From assembly GCA_947179485.1 (NCBI GenBank), contig OX359247.1:34076801-34140800 (forward strand): a DNA stretch of 64,000 nt, given 5' to 3'. Below, in pieces: positions 1-13,900 of this stretch. Position 1 is the first letter of the stretch. Each line of letters starts with the position of its first letter. The notes under the pieces are model-generated. The model was not told the DNA's origin. It saw nothing but the letters and a program-made list of their open reading frames with translations, and searched no databases. The stretch is from Allacma fusca (Eukaryota; Arthropoda; Collembola; Symphypleona; Sminthuridae). Position numbers and translations under genes: made by a program.

Positions 1-3000
1 TCAAACAGTACATAATATTTACTTCAGTTTGACCCTGTAACGACTAAAGACAATGAATAAATAATATTTGCCAAACCATACTTAAGGTCAATAGCGCAAA
101 ATGTGTGCACCCCCAATAAATCTCCTTTTAAATGATAGATGCATATCAAATAATTATGTACAAAATTTGAAGGTTCAAAAAATTATAATAAAATCCCGAA
201 TACTGTAAAAGAACCTCATGCTCATCATTAAGGTGCGACCCGCAGCTAATTATATATCCAGCACAGTCCCGATCCTTGGAATATATACGAGACCTGCACG
301 GCCAACCCGTATCTAGTCACAGATTAAAATTTGACCCCGCCTTACCAGCCCATAATTTTTCTCACTATTAGACTAATATTAGAGTATATTGAAGGTAGTT
401 GGTGTCGTGCTTGAACATTTACACTCATAGACTAAAGTATAGACACAATTCTGCTCGGTACTTGTGTTTTAGCACGAAATGTGTCTCACACACACAATCA
501 GCCTTTTATAATTGCTAGCGTCAGCATAAAAGTTTGCACGAGCTATGTGCATATGTGTGCACTTATATGTATAAATATACAATTCTATATGCAATTTTTA
601 AATAAGACCCGCACCTGCCGTACCCAAATATCACAAGAAGAAACCCGCCCAAGTTTCCCATTGGAAATGTACAAATCTGATCTTATTCACTGTTCATACT
701 TGTGCTCTGAAATTTATTATTTCAGCTTGACTACATACAATTTCCCCCATTTATTTTAACGCTCATCTTTTGCTCGTCCCAGCAATACTTACAGAATGCT
801 AAAAAATAATACGTTAGTGCATGTGTTAATGTCTGATTTTCGTAGAATAATGTGTCAGATTAGAGTATCTGTAGTGGGGACAATTTTGATCCTCCGAAAT
901 CTATAGAAACATATACTTTTGGTTAAAATAATCAAACAAGCTTGTCAAATAATTGAAACATTCCTGGAAACATTCCCAGTTCAATGATACAATGTTTAGG
1001 GCGCATGCAAATCCGTTCCAGACGATCCTGAAAGATCCAGCTTTAGTCTCCCACAATCTCAATAAACTTCATCACCCCTCGGTTGAATGCTCCAACTCCA
1101 GGATTTCTCTCCTGGTAGCCAAGTGCACTTGGGTGTATTCAAATAACAGAGAAATTGCTGGGTACACCTATGAATCTGCTCTATCTTCTGTCATCACTTG
1201 CATTGGGAATGTTCAGGACGGTGATACATTCCTTGGAATCGACTCATCTCCCCCATATACATATAGATAATCCTTCCCCGTGTATTACTGCCCAAAGTCT
1301 TGTCTGGAGGGAAAATCTCATGTGCTACTATAATGAGAGAGGCACCGTAGCAGAAAGAATCATTTCAACATGAGTGGTCCATTGGGAATGCCCCACTGAT
1401 CAAGTTTTTGCACTTGAGAACGCTTATTTTTCACATGTATCTTCAAATTAAATGAACCAACAATACACACATGCGGCCAGCTAAGTCTCATTGAAAGCCG
1501 TAAATCTGACAAAACTTCCTTCGGATCTTGAAGGAATCTCTAAGCAAAAATATTTAGGGTGGAAAATTTCGTAATTTTATTTCCTCCTACAGCTTATATA
1601 TTGCATATATTGAATTTCTTCGAATTGAATCCCATGCCTATTGCACTTAATCCGCTTGCGACTGAATGACTCAACTACTGTAGACACAACATACTGATAT
1701 CTACACATATAAAGTACCCACTGATTTTTCCCGGCTTTGGACAGGCCGGATAAGCAAATACGTATCCATATGTATTATTATATCTACCAGAAGGAAAAAA
1801 TCGTGGCGTGAATTCTACATGGACCATTCGTACATTTTTCCTGTGCGACGCTTAAAACTTTCTCCAGTGAAATCCAATTCTGCCTTTGGCGAGACGTTCC
1901 GAGCGGGGGCTGATCGTGCGATCCGTTTTATTAATAAAATTCATGCTGTGCCTAAGTTAATTCGGTAAACGTGAGCGGTTATGGTATCTGTAATAATTTC
2001 CGACTATATAGCTCTTAAGTCGCATTTTTTATTAAAAGCCCTCATGACAGAAGACATGACTTGAAATTACTCTCATCTTACTGTCAAATATTACCTTTGA
2101 AACCTCCATTGTTAATTCAGAACATTCCGAAAGTCATCAAACAAATAAAGGAAAGATGAAAGTAAAATATCCGACTGAAAGGAGAAATTTCAAAAGTTAA
2201 GTAATGCAACGAGTGAAAGAAACATTCATCCATTCGCTTAAAATTCCATATAATATGTATTTAAATAGGTACACACGCTCATATATAATTATACATACGT
2301 ATAATACACACTTCAAACTTAGCTGTAGAGTATATATTATTTTCTCATTCATATTTTTCTTTCAAGAATTTAAAACCTGAAGAGTTCATTCACTTTTAGC
2401 ATCAAGTCAGCTTTATCCGTGTCTCCCAGGAATTCTTAGGTTTTTCAAATGAAAAGGTAGGCAATACTAGAGGATCCAAATACCAGCGTTTGTTTACACT
2501 GGAAGAATTCACATACTTTTGAATCCTTCAAAATTCTATAAGTTGCGGGGGGAAAAAATTGAAAGCTCCTTAAGGCTCTCCCTGGAGATATAACGTACTG
2601 GCTGTGGAGAAAGGGGAAACTATGGAGGGGGGGGCATTGATGGTACTTTTGAGGGGATTGAAGTTTTTCTAGCTCTTTGTTTGAGGACTATATGTGCCTC
2701 TAGTAAATGTTTTATACTATTCACATACCACAACAAGCAATCTCATGAATACCAAATCAACTATTTTGCAGGTGAATCATAGAGAATAAAATGGAGTCAC
2801 ATTAGGAGATGAATACCTCGTTTAAACAAAACTACTAGTATTTCTGAAATAAAAAATTACTCCCATGGAATACAGTAATGAGAATTCCGTAATAAAGCAG
2901 GTATTTCATCCTTTCATTGAAAAGAATAATCCGGATCAAATCAAAGTCCCTCCTCAAAATATGATGAGACTACGTTCAAAGAATCCGTGTACATATATTT

Positions 3001-6000
3001 ATGGATCCTGCGGTATTATATCTTACCCACAAAGACCCTTACGTACATTTCCTAACATTTAGGTCATTAATTTCTTCTCATCCATTCAAGATGCAGGCAG
3101 GGTGATGAGAATTCCCAGAGCTATGTTCAATTTGAAAATGCTTTACAGATAATTATAAGAAAATCTTTCTTATGAACAATCCACATTCCCTTTTACAGAG
3201 ATATATGACCCTGCCTGAAGTATCTCCAATAAATTTCTTTATGACTTGATATACATACATAGTAATATGCAAAGTGCATCAGACTGGATGTAAGCAGGTA
3301 AAAAATGTGAAGGTCCAGTACAGTGTATAAAAATAGTAATATAGGAATCAAGGCGGAAGCCATCATTTGCATATGTACGCACTTGATTAATGTAGGGGGT
3401 AATTCAACGTAATTAGCCATTGTTGATAACAAGGTCGATTTGTATGTTTTTGATGGAGGACCTCACATTAGCAGGCTAGATATATTTACATCGTGCATCG
3501 TAATACCTATAGAATCCCGAACAACCATCAGACAGTTTAGTAGTAAGAAACATTAACGGATATCCAGTGGAGAGACATTTCCTGCCAACTTTGTTAGACT
3601 CATTTGTGCACCTTCATGAGACATTATAACACAATTCATGGGGGTAGCGTGCCTGATTTGTATTAGGACCTTAATGAACTTAATCCGTCCTGCCTCCCCA
3701 CGGCATAAATATTACTGAGGGAAGTTAGAGCATCTCGTCAAGAGCATTTGAGACTGAATGGGATGGTCAATTAAATGATGAATTTGGAAGAACGCCCTGA
3801 GTAAATAAAATTTTCTAGCTGTAATAAGTCCTTCATAAAACGTTAGTTTGGTCCATTAACTTGACTGGATAAACAAATAATTATATTAACGATGAGTGCC
3901 TTCGAGAGCATGATCGATAGTTTGCATCTGGGCCTCACATTGTGTCTCCGAACATTCCTCTCATCAACGTATGCATTTGATGTGGAGGGTGATGATGTGC
4001 GTTTTCTCATCAGAGGTAAACTCTGTGTCTGTAGATTTGCTCATAGGTATGTGTGCACTTAGTTTATAGGGTGCATGTGCATGTGAGTGGATATCTAAAT
4101 AGGGAACCCAGGGTTCCCACTTATGTTCTTACACGTTCTTTTCAGTTCCACACACATACAAAAACACACACACAACATGATACCTTCTCTACTGGCTTCC
4201 AGTGCTTGGTACTTGAGAGGAAAAACTTATGGGAACTAATTCAAAATCAATTAATTTGTTATTTGAGTATTTCCCTTTAACCTTTAATTGGATTCTGGTA
4301 AATTGAACAGGTCAGATTATGAAAGCGTTGGGAGATATAATTCGTGGAAACGAGTAAGTATTTCCATCGATTTTCAGGCCCTTCAATACTTCACACGGGT
4401 CGGATCTTGTTTACAAAAGTTTTGACCTGTTTAGACCTCGCACATTTCCTTGCTGATTGAAGTGCATCTAGGATTCTCAGTGATACTACACAAATTATTC
4501 ATTACTAGTCATACAGACTGGAAAATAGCAATAATTATGGGAATGCCATTCTTAGAAAAACAAACGGAACATTAATTTCCGGGAACCAGCTTTTAAAATC
4601 CATCCTTAAAAAGGATTCTAACAAAAATCACATGCCTTAACAGGTTATGGGATTTAAATCTCTTTCCAGGTATTTTCTGGTAAACACGTCGTCATTTACC
4701 GCCAGAGACTAAATCTAAATTGAATGTACGGTCATGGCTCCATTATTGTCATATATGTAGCATGAACTAATCTAATTTTTACCAATCTTTTTTTTCTTTT
4801 TTTTTAAAACAAAAAGAAAAACTTCACTAAAAGAAAAAATTATTGTACAAAGGAACTCAGTCCTAAATTATAGTAATACAATTCTACCACTGCGTAAGAT
4901 GCTAGAAATAAGTATTTATTAATTACAAAATTGAAGATATCCGCACGTGTGTTTTTTTTTTAAATTGCATGTTAATATTTATAACAGCACTATTTCTGAT
5001 GTTTTTTGCAACTTACCCGACCAAATGTTCGTTACACATTTCATAGGTCTCCGTATTTTTTTATTAGGATTTCTAGTCTACTATTCCAAATAGTAATGCA
5101 AAAATAGAGGGTTTTCTCATACATAGTCACAGTCCTTCATAAAAAATGCATCAATTACTTGGCGGCAATATGGATGGAAACAGGAAACAAGGTCCTTTTC
5201 ATTATCCGTTAAGTGAGCAGAAAATTTCGGAAGAGATGACTCCAAAAGGTAAAGGTCTCGGGTTCTATATAATAACAACTTGAGGTACATATAGTTACAC
5301 ACACGACGCTACTACGATCACAAAATTCCTCCCGTGATCTTCAAGTGTTTCCACCCGATTTGGTTCGATTACAGAAAATTGGATGAAAGTTGTGGAAATG
5401 AAAATACACATAATTTTTTTACGTGCTGAAGATGGAAATATCCTCGAGTGTGTCGAGTTACTAGAATTCGGATGACTGGCTTTCCCTCCCGATATGGGAG
5501 GGAGTCAAGTGTAGATACTCCATACATATCTAGCTTTTAGATTCCTATGAACATATTCCTAAGCGACCTCAAGTTCCTTACAGGAAGGGCGTAGAAAGTC
5601 CCTCCAGAGAAAATTCCAAAGTTGGATATAAGGACCTGAGAAAACCTACACCAGAGGAGTAACTGACTCTCAGCCCACAAGGCCTCTACGTATGTATGTA
5701 TTGTCAGCTCTAATAATAAAAATAAGTATGACCGATAATGATACACATTTTTGAACCAATATTTACACCTGCACAGTTGACGGCGACAGTGGATGCCGCT
5801 GCTATCTTTCCTCCTTCAACTATTCCCAGCATGAGAGTATAATAATTCTGACTCGAGATGAAATATGGGATTTGACGGCCCTCCACTCTGAGCCCTTTGA
5901 GTTGTTATTAGATGCTCTTGCGAATTGTTCGTCAAGTGCCGTGGCAAACATTATCCATTGACTCATGTTGTGAAAACAGGGGCACTATGCCTCGTGGAAA

Positions 6001-7036
6001 TGTCAAAGAAATTCATGTCGGTATTTTATTCTGTCAGCTTCAGTGGTACGTGTCCAGACTCTATTTTCCCCCTTGCCTCGTCGTCTCCTCCATTCTCCTC
6101 CTCCTCCGGTCATAATATTTTCTCGAGATTCCGATTGTTCCAAATTTATTTATCATACGAGAAATATAAACTCATAAACATCCGGATGCAGGGAAGCAGG
6201 TTGCGAATATAGGAATTAGATAAATTTAAGGGGGACTATATTTTGTACACATGTATGTACATGTGTGCATGCGTATATGTATATATGAGCACGCAGCTGA
6301 GAGCAAAGGAATGACTAGAATTTCCGACTGATCCGAACTGAAATTATTAGTGATCATGCATTACCTGAGAGCAGAGCCTGTATATCTACATACTTACATA
6401 TATGGGTGAAGCCTAATAAACTCCCCATGGAGTTATAGGTTTTTCTTGCATCCCCACATTATTACTGTCTACCAACTAATTGTGAGCCTGTGGTATTCTC
6501 TTTGTGTGAGTAGTTTCGACTTGCCATCCGCACCATCACCCACAATTCCACGGCACGACAGTGTACAAAACTTTTTCATCATCACATCTTCCCGGCTGTG
6601 GACAAATGCATATGTATCTATTTCGATAAATGTGTCTCTATACACGAGAGTAAACACGTCTGGTGTCCCCCAAATGAGCAGAGATACATAGATAGAACAT
6701 ATACCCATGACATACAGAATTCATGGGCTCAGTTCTCTCTGGTGCTCCTAGTAAAATGCATCACGCAACAACTACTACATTCTCATCAGTGGATCAGTGG
6801 AGAGTATCATAACCATGGACAAACAAGAACAAGTCAGCAGTGGTTCGAAATACGGGTCACATATTTGCCAAGACAAAATGTGTCTTGTGGTTGCTGGAGA
6901 GAGAAAAATCCCAACGTCCCAAATCCCTCCTCAGCCTGTCACGGGCAGAATCCTATTTTTCCAGCACTGGAAGATACCCGGCAGTCGACTCAAAGCTCTG
7001 GAGCAAGACGGATCTCATTTCTCGACCTGCAGTCCA

Positions 7037-7085
<49 letters not shown>

Positions 7086-7740
7086 CTCATCATCACCAGT
7101 ATTTAATTGAACACTGTAAATCAACAATTACGATAAATAAATTGTATCAGTTTACTCAACCTTTTTTTTCCCCCTCCTGTTGACTGCATCACATCGTTAC
7201 CTCTAAACTCAACCTTAACAAAGAGTTACATTCCCTTTGAATCCCCTCCGCCAAGTAAATATTTACTGGACACTGACGCGATAAAAAAAAAAGTCTGACC
7301 ACAAACATCATTACAGCTGATTGCTCTTGTTCTTCGTCTTAAGTTTTTCCCGATACAACTCAAATTCCCAGCTGATAACTGAATCGTCGGAGTGGCTGGA
7401 TCCAAGGGAAATCTTGACAAGTTAAACTTGTCAGACTAACAAGTCCCTGCCAAGAGGAATAATTTTTTACTGCTACCAAAAGGTTTGGAAACTTTCAACC
7501 TATGTATTTATTTCTTTATCTCCTTTTGTTTTGTTCCAACACAGACGCTTGAGCTGCTCAAAAACAGTCAAAAGTAATGTCAGTATAGATTAACCCTATC
7601 ACAAATATTTTCATTTCCACGGATCCCACCAAATGTTTTTCTGTGCTCAGTCCCAACTTTGAAATCCATCATGGTTGGTTTAGTGCGTAACAACCCTTGA
7701 GAAAATAATTGGTAGGTTGGAAGTTATTTGTCCCCTCAGT
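1..7740. other. No supported gene; AT-rich intergenic DNA
   Basis: I found no exon chain, RNA gene or recognisable protein here. Open frames are short, lack homology I recognise and do not join through consistent splice phases. The stretch holds poly-A/T tracts, TATG/TACA-type short motifs and, at its right end, a CAG repeat. A 170-codon plus-strand frame (6598-7110) runs into that repeat and is compositionally odd, so I do not call it a gene. Untranslated first exons of the downstream receptor gene could lie here unseen. Confidence 0.5.
7042..7083. repeat. Trinucleotide (CAG/GCA)n repeat
   Basis: Mostly perfect GCA units with GTA units at the left edge and one CAA interruption, about 42 bp. 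It reads as poly-Ala, poly-Ser or poly-Gln depending on frame. The Gln frame is preceded by TAG, so no long polyglutamine protein is evident. A canonical AATAAA lies about 50 bp downstream on the plus strand, near 7134. Confidence 0.85.
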
Positions 7741-7758
7741 CGCCGCCTTGAGCACAAG

Positions 7759-7779
7759 GAGAGAGAGAGAGAGAGAGAG
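7759..7779. repeat. (GA)n microsatellite upstream of receptor start
   Basis: Perfect GA dinucleotide run about 140 bp upstream of the receptor start codon and about 55 bp upstream of a TCAGTT initiator-like site. GA tracts in arthropod promoters can bind GAGA-type factors, but a promoter role here is only inference. Confidence 0.8.
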
Positions 7780-7831
7780 TTACATCCCGTATAGTTTCAA
7801 AAAATTGAAGGGTGCCAAGTTCGTGTAACGA

Positions 7832-7837
7832 TCAGTT
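7832..7837 (+). promoter_or_regulatory. Candidate arthropod initiator (TCAGTT) for receptor gene
   Basis: TCAGTT matches the arthropod Inr consensus TCAGTY and lies about 87 bp before the receptor ATG. The five bases at +28 to +32 (GAACA) match four of the five DPE consensus positions. A hexamer of this kind occurs often by chance, so this is only a candidate start site. Confidence 0.25.
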
Positions 7838-7920
7838 CTGTTTCTAGTAGGATTTTCATTGAACATTAATTGTTTGGGAGTATAGTGTCTCGAAAATCTT
7901 GGATTCTTGAATAATTAAAA

Positions 7921-7983
7921 ATGGGAGTATCGATGACGAAGTTGGAGTGTGTGCTAATAGTCCTCTTCAGTTCCGCGTGCCAG
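7921..7983 (+). other. Receptor exon 1: signal peptide
   Basis: The 21-codon exon reads MGVSMTK, then a hydrophobic core (LECVLIVLF), then small residues (SSAC), and ends with CAG before gtaatt. It stands 11.3 kb from the next exon but joins it in phase 0. An alternative start at Met5 would leave the signal peptide intact. Exon 2 also begins with ATG, which would give a receptor without a signal peptide if a downstream promoter were used. I prefer the signal-peptide form because class B receptors normally have one. Confidence 0.65.
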
Positions 7984-10900
7984 GTAATTAATTGTGTATA
8001 ATCACTTTAATTTAGTGGAAGGGGTTGGAGGGAAGGGGAAAGTCTTCGTCTTGTGAGAAGGAAAGTTGGCAGAGCTTATACAGAGGACTCTGATTTGGTA
8101 CGAGGACAGTTAAGGGCTTGTAATGATCATCAAGGCACGGAGAATGTTATTATTAGTTGGGCTTACCTTGTTTTCCTCGTTACGGTCTATACTCAGCCTA
8201 TATATGTACATACATATACAGGATGAGTCCTGATGAATGTCCATGTTTTCACACTGCTGCTCCCATGCACAGACATGTCCTGCTCTGTCAACCGAGAGTG
8301 GAAACTCGGAGGGTGAAAAATACAAAGAAAACAAACGGAACATCTCATCATTAACGCTTCGGATGTCAGTTTACTCCAGAAGTTTTCATTTTCTCACAAT
8401 TTTTCTGGCAAGTAAAAGGGAAATGTACACCTCGCCATTTTTTTAGGCGGGAGAGGAGACATGGCTGGAAAAGAGTTGACGATTTGTTTGTCTTTCCGGG
8501 TCAGATCTCAAATCTAATGGATGTTTTTGCTTTGGATCGTTATGTGTGACTGCACATATATACATATAATTACATATGTGACTACTGCACTACTACACGC
8601 AGTAGCTTTGTACGTGCCGTTAGAAGTTGCCGGCGTTGTTACTGTAGAAGAGTCGGCAAAAACAAAAAATAGAATAAAGTTGAGCCCTTTTTAGAAACAT
8701 TATTCAATCCGCCTTGCCTTAGAATAATTCCCTCTTTTTGCAGTAGTAGTAGAGAGGGTCTCCAAACTTTTTCATGATTAAAAGACCGTCTATGTCAGGC
8801 AGGTCATTAGTTTAAAACGTTGTTCGGTGGAAGTTCTGTCAGAGTTTGCATGACACATAAAAAATTCCCAGGTTTTCTTCTATTTCAAACATTTCAAGGG
8901 ATGCTTGTACAAATATGTGCTTGTTTGTAATGTTAGTGTCTTGGTCTAGTTCAAAGTGAATATATACGTGCAAGTGGAGTATAAAAAGTGCGAATGAGAC
9001 CTATTCATAAGTAATTCATGTATTACAGAGCATATATGTATGTAAATTTACGGGAAACATTATTACATGCACTTTGATAATTGAAATAGGGAAATTTACA
9101 TGTGCGGTTGACCATGCACAATTTTGTAGGAACTGTACCTTTTTTTTATGTGTAGATAATTACTGGTGTAGTATAATGTGTATTCCCTGGACTGGAGCTT
9201 GTTTATAAATTGCACCATGTTATGATTCTCCCACAATTGGCTCCACACTTGTGCTTGATTTATGAGAGGTCATATAAGTTATCCGTCCACTGGGAGTAAA
9301 TTAATTGGTTGATGGCGATTTAATTACGGGGGTGGAAGTGCAGATCCTCTCTTGGCCTCTTAAACTGCTAAGTTTATCTCAAATTAACCACTGTAAGCGT
9401 AATCAACTATCTCTATTACGAAAGGAGCTATATTTGTGCTCCTTGTTTGGAATCAAGAAAAAATTATCGGAGGAATTCTGGGAAAACATTTTAATCGTCA
9501 TCAGGGCTCTCTGCCCAGCTGTAAAAATGAGTTCTTACTTGGAACCAACTGCCTGATAAATAAACCATACTAGTAGATTCCTTGATCTCAATCTCTCTAA
9601 CTCTCTATATATAAATATATAATTACATCTAGTACTCTCTGTATACATAGCCCATTTGCTGGGAGAAGTTAGGGAGTAGGATGAGAGAACAAACTATATT
9701 TAGATACACTCCGAATGGAATCGTTTATCTTAACGCAACACTTTCCTCGATGATATCTGTTTACTATTTGAGCATATATGCATGCATGTGTAGATATAGA
9801 TAGATACTTTTGCCCCTTATAAAAATAGGACCCATGATTGATATAGATACGGATGCTGGTTTATAAGGATTGTACAATATACATAGGATATTCCTGTAGT
9901 ATCAAGTGACCACACTTGGGAAATGAGACTAGTTTTGTGCAACCTGTGTGTGTGTTCAGATACATGGGCACACATCTGTGTGTTTTGATAACATCGAAAT
10001 GTTTCCCTTTTGGGGTTTTGTAAACCGTGACTTTTTTTTCAACTGAGGCAATGTCATGTTCATTTGGACACAAGTAAGTGTCAGGAAGATGACTTTTGTT
10101 GGTTTACGGCAAAGTATGGAATCACATATGTATGTATGTATAAGTAGATTGGACCTGGTACACTGATAATGGTCATTGCTTGCTGGTAGTTTATGGCACT
10201 TACTGTACGTATTAAATGTAGATACTTACTTAGCTATACTCTATGTATAGATATAGGAAAACTCTATACCTGATCCTAGGAACAGTTTTCAACGACCACC
10301 TTTTATAACTTAAATGTCAACATTGCACGACTGTGATTGCACTTTCCAGGCTCCTCTGTATATCTACGTACATTGACTGGTGTTTGATTCTGTCCTATTG
10401 ACGCCATATCCATTGTCGTTTCTTCTGTAGTTTGAAGTGTATACCAAAATACATTTGGAAAGTAAAGCTCAATGAATCCTGACCCCGAGAAATCTAACTT
10501 CCGACCCGCCACATCTTTCACCTTCATATATTTATAGAGGGTCGTTCCAGAGAACGGGACGTGTTGTTACAGCTGCTCAAAATCCTTCAATTTAAGTTAC
10601 CCATGACCGGCCTCCCTGTAGGAATGTACTTTCTCGACTAAGGTGTTATAAAAATGCTAAACTTTCCCAGTTCGGCCAAGCCCTCCTTATTTCTCCTGTA
10701 CAATAAGACAGAGATTCTTGAGATGATTTCACATATTACATAATGGATTTTTTTCTTACGACAATTTGATTCCCACTATCTTCATACTGCTAGATAGATA
10801 ATGGACCTATTTGATGGGCCTTGGATGAACGGGCGGGATTTACTTGACGATCTCAGAAATTACAGTGGTGTTTATATCTATGGTGGTAAGGAAGACTCAT

Positions 10901-13900
10901 ATTGTCATCATTGAGGTGGCTCTTTATTCTTGGAATCTCCGATGGTATCTTCTGTATGGCCATTGTCTCCCCCCGCTCATTCTATATACACGATTGATCC
11001 CATTCTTCGCCTTTGATACGGACAAACTGCGAGAGGCTAAAGGTTATCTGCTAGGGTTCATAAAACTACAAGACCAACAATCCCACTGGCCGCAGGACTT
11101 GGATTCCTGGATTTCTATTGATATAATTACATACATACATATGTAGGCTATACAGTTGAGAACTTCATCCGTGACCATGCTCGCCGTCAGTAGTATAAAG
11201 GTGAAGGGTATGGGTAAATATAAGTAACCGTCTGTACATTGGGAGTAGTAGGTATAGGAAATAAATTTTGATATTTCAGTTTATTTGGACCAGATTTCCT
11301 ACTACATTTGGATTCAGCCCCAACCCCAGCTATAGCCCAGAGTAAAAGATCTGTAAAAGAGCAGGATGTTCAAGTGGGTGTATATTCCTATCAGCAGATA
11401 CTTACACATACATAACCCCATACATACATACATACACAATTGTGGATACTCAAACGTACAAGCACTTATCCTTTACTCGAATCTCCTCGTTTCTTAACTG
11501 TGACCTTGCTATGGGGAGCGTAGCCTGATGGTGTCCACAATCTGCAATCGTGATAGTAGTCAGAAAGTATCAAAACAGAGCCAGCCCTGCGTCTGTCTAT
11601 TTTCTTACCCAAGGTCAGATAAGGTATGACAGGACCGGTCAGTTCTATTCTTACTCCTGAAATGATACAGGAGTCACATACCTTATTAAAAAGTGACGAT
11701 AAGACTATTTTTCCAAGACTGTCTCCGCATAATAGGGAGCCTTGGTGCGTATCTGGAATCTAGATGATAGATGAACCATCCTCATCCTTTTACTCTTATG
11801 GAGTCATTCCCAAGAAAGCCAGTTTGGTTGAAGTATCTGCGTGGAAGTTACAGTATTCCATTTGTGGTATTCACTGGCAGGTAGTTAGAAGTTCCTGGTT
11901 ACTGGTTCTCCATAGGCGACGGAGATTTAACTCACTTGGGCTCACACACACACACACACATGACCGACGTTACCGGGGAAGCTTCTGGGAAGAGTTGGGA
12001 TGCTCCCTGTCTATAATGTAGCTATCATATGTATATAGATAGGTTGATATGTGTTACATATCTATCTATAGGGAGGAAAATTGGTTATAGAATTATTATT
12101 ATTGCAAAAAAAGATGGAATTTTTGTAGCTCCACTCTTGCTGAGCTCCATGTTTGCCTTGCTGTCTCCCGCACCCAGTTGTCCTGTCATGTTGTGGGTTT
12201 ACCAAACAAACTAGATGGAAAAGTCATTCGGGTTTTATCGCCTCAACCGAGGTTCTTGTCTTCATTTCTCTTTTATGCCTTCCCTAATGGCTACCTAAAT
12301 GTAACAAAAGTTAGGAGCAGTGGTGTTCCACCAGTCTCTCCCAGGGTGGTTATGTGTATGGTCTTCCATAGGACTTTCCTATACTCTATGTAGGTATATA
12401 GACTGGCACGTCGTTCTAAACAGTTATATGTAGATACTAAGATTCAAGTGAATCTGTATAATTGTGTGTGTACTCCCAGGCAGGAGGGTTGGCGTCTAGG
12501 ACTATTTTGTAAGTGGAAGTTTGTGTGGTTCAAAGGTAGCAAATCATCACGTTTTCATCCGAGTTGTCGTTGATGTTCGGGCGGTGTTATTAGCGTGTAG
12601 GGCTCGTAAATACAGCGTCAAAGTGTAGTATTACTGGGGGATCTGGGTTGTAACGGTAAGTCATTACAGGGCAAACATGTATACGCACAAGTCCTCTCAT
12701 TTCCTGTGTGTGTTGACACATATCCCACCCTATAGTAGTGCACACATATGTATGTAGATATGTACACATGTAAGACTTGAGGGGTAAGGAAAGACAGTTT
12801 TCTAATTGATACTATTGTACTTCCTGACCTCGTGAACCATATAAATAATAAGGATCTTTCGGACAAGTTTGTGTGTATTTATTCTTCTATACATTTTGAG
12901 TATCTATGTGTCTTTAAATAGATATGTAAAAATAGGAAATGTGTAAAGGCATATGAGACTATTCTAACACAGGCATGGTTCTATTTTCTGTAGAACCCAC
13001 TGTAATAGAAAAGGGTACTCAAACTTAAGCACAGAGGCTCAGGGGATGTTTCTAATGGCGTTAGTAATTTATGAACTATTGTGTTCAAGAGATTTTAAGA
13101 GTCTCAGACACTCTTTGTGAGACTATATAATAAATTCCTGAGGATTGCTCAAATTAAAACCCAAAGCCATATTCTTACAAGTGTTCTTCCCCGCTCTTGA
13201 TATAATTTGTTACAGGGTAGTTAAATTATGTTTCATTCATGAAGTGACTTCTGTAGTTTGCACACAGAGATCCGAGAAATACTTGGCTTAAAAAATTAAG
13301 TATGTAGGGTACTAAGATTTTTTTTGGAGGGGTGTATCTATCTATAATAATTATTTTTTTACTGGAAATTTTACAAGGAGCTTTTGTGAAGGAGACTAAA
13401 ATAATTCCTCCTAGACTGAACTATACATAAATAGTATCATTATTTCCGTTTTATTTTCATTGTCAGGGACTTTCCCTGTGAGACCGTACACGTAAATGAG
13501 TACATTCAAGTATCTATTTACTTGACGTCAATTTCTTACTATGTAGTTGTACACACGTGTAGGTTTATTAGGCATATAAAGCTCGGATGCAATATCGTAC
13601 TTTTTTTGTTCAACACTGCTGCTCTGTACCTATAGGCAAGTATTTAGAAGATTTATTTAATTATTGTCATGGACATATGTAGATACAATTTTGTAGATAC
13701 ATACGAAATGCACTCTATATCTATTTATATTCGACATCATTCGGAATGCAAGTTCAAGGAAGAGGAGCACTGATTTGTAATTTTCCTCGCTCATCTCCCA
13801 TCTCTGGGGTAGCCAATTATATGAAAATACTTAATAGGCTTGTGTCAAAGCATAAGCCCTTCTTATTCGCAACAGGGGAATCCTCATCCGGTGTACTTAT

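Noticed and set aside
6598..7110. 170-codon plus-strand frame ending in poly-Ala
   Set aside because: No recognisable domain, its end is a CAG repeat that is open in all three frames, and no splice-consistent neighbours were found.
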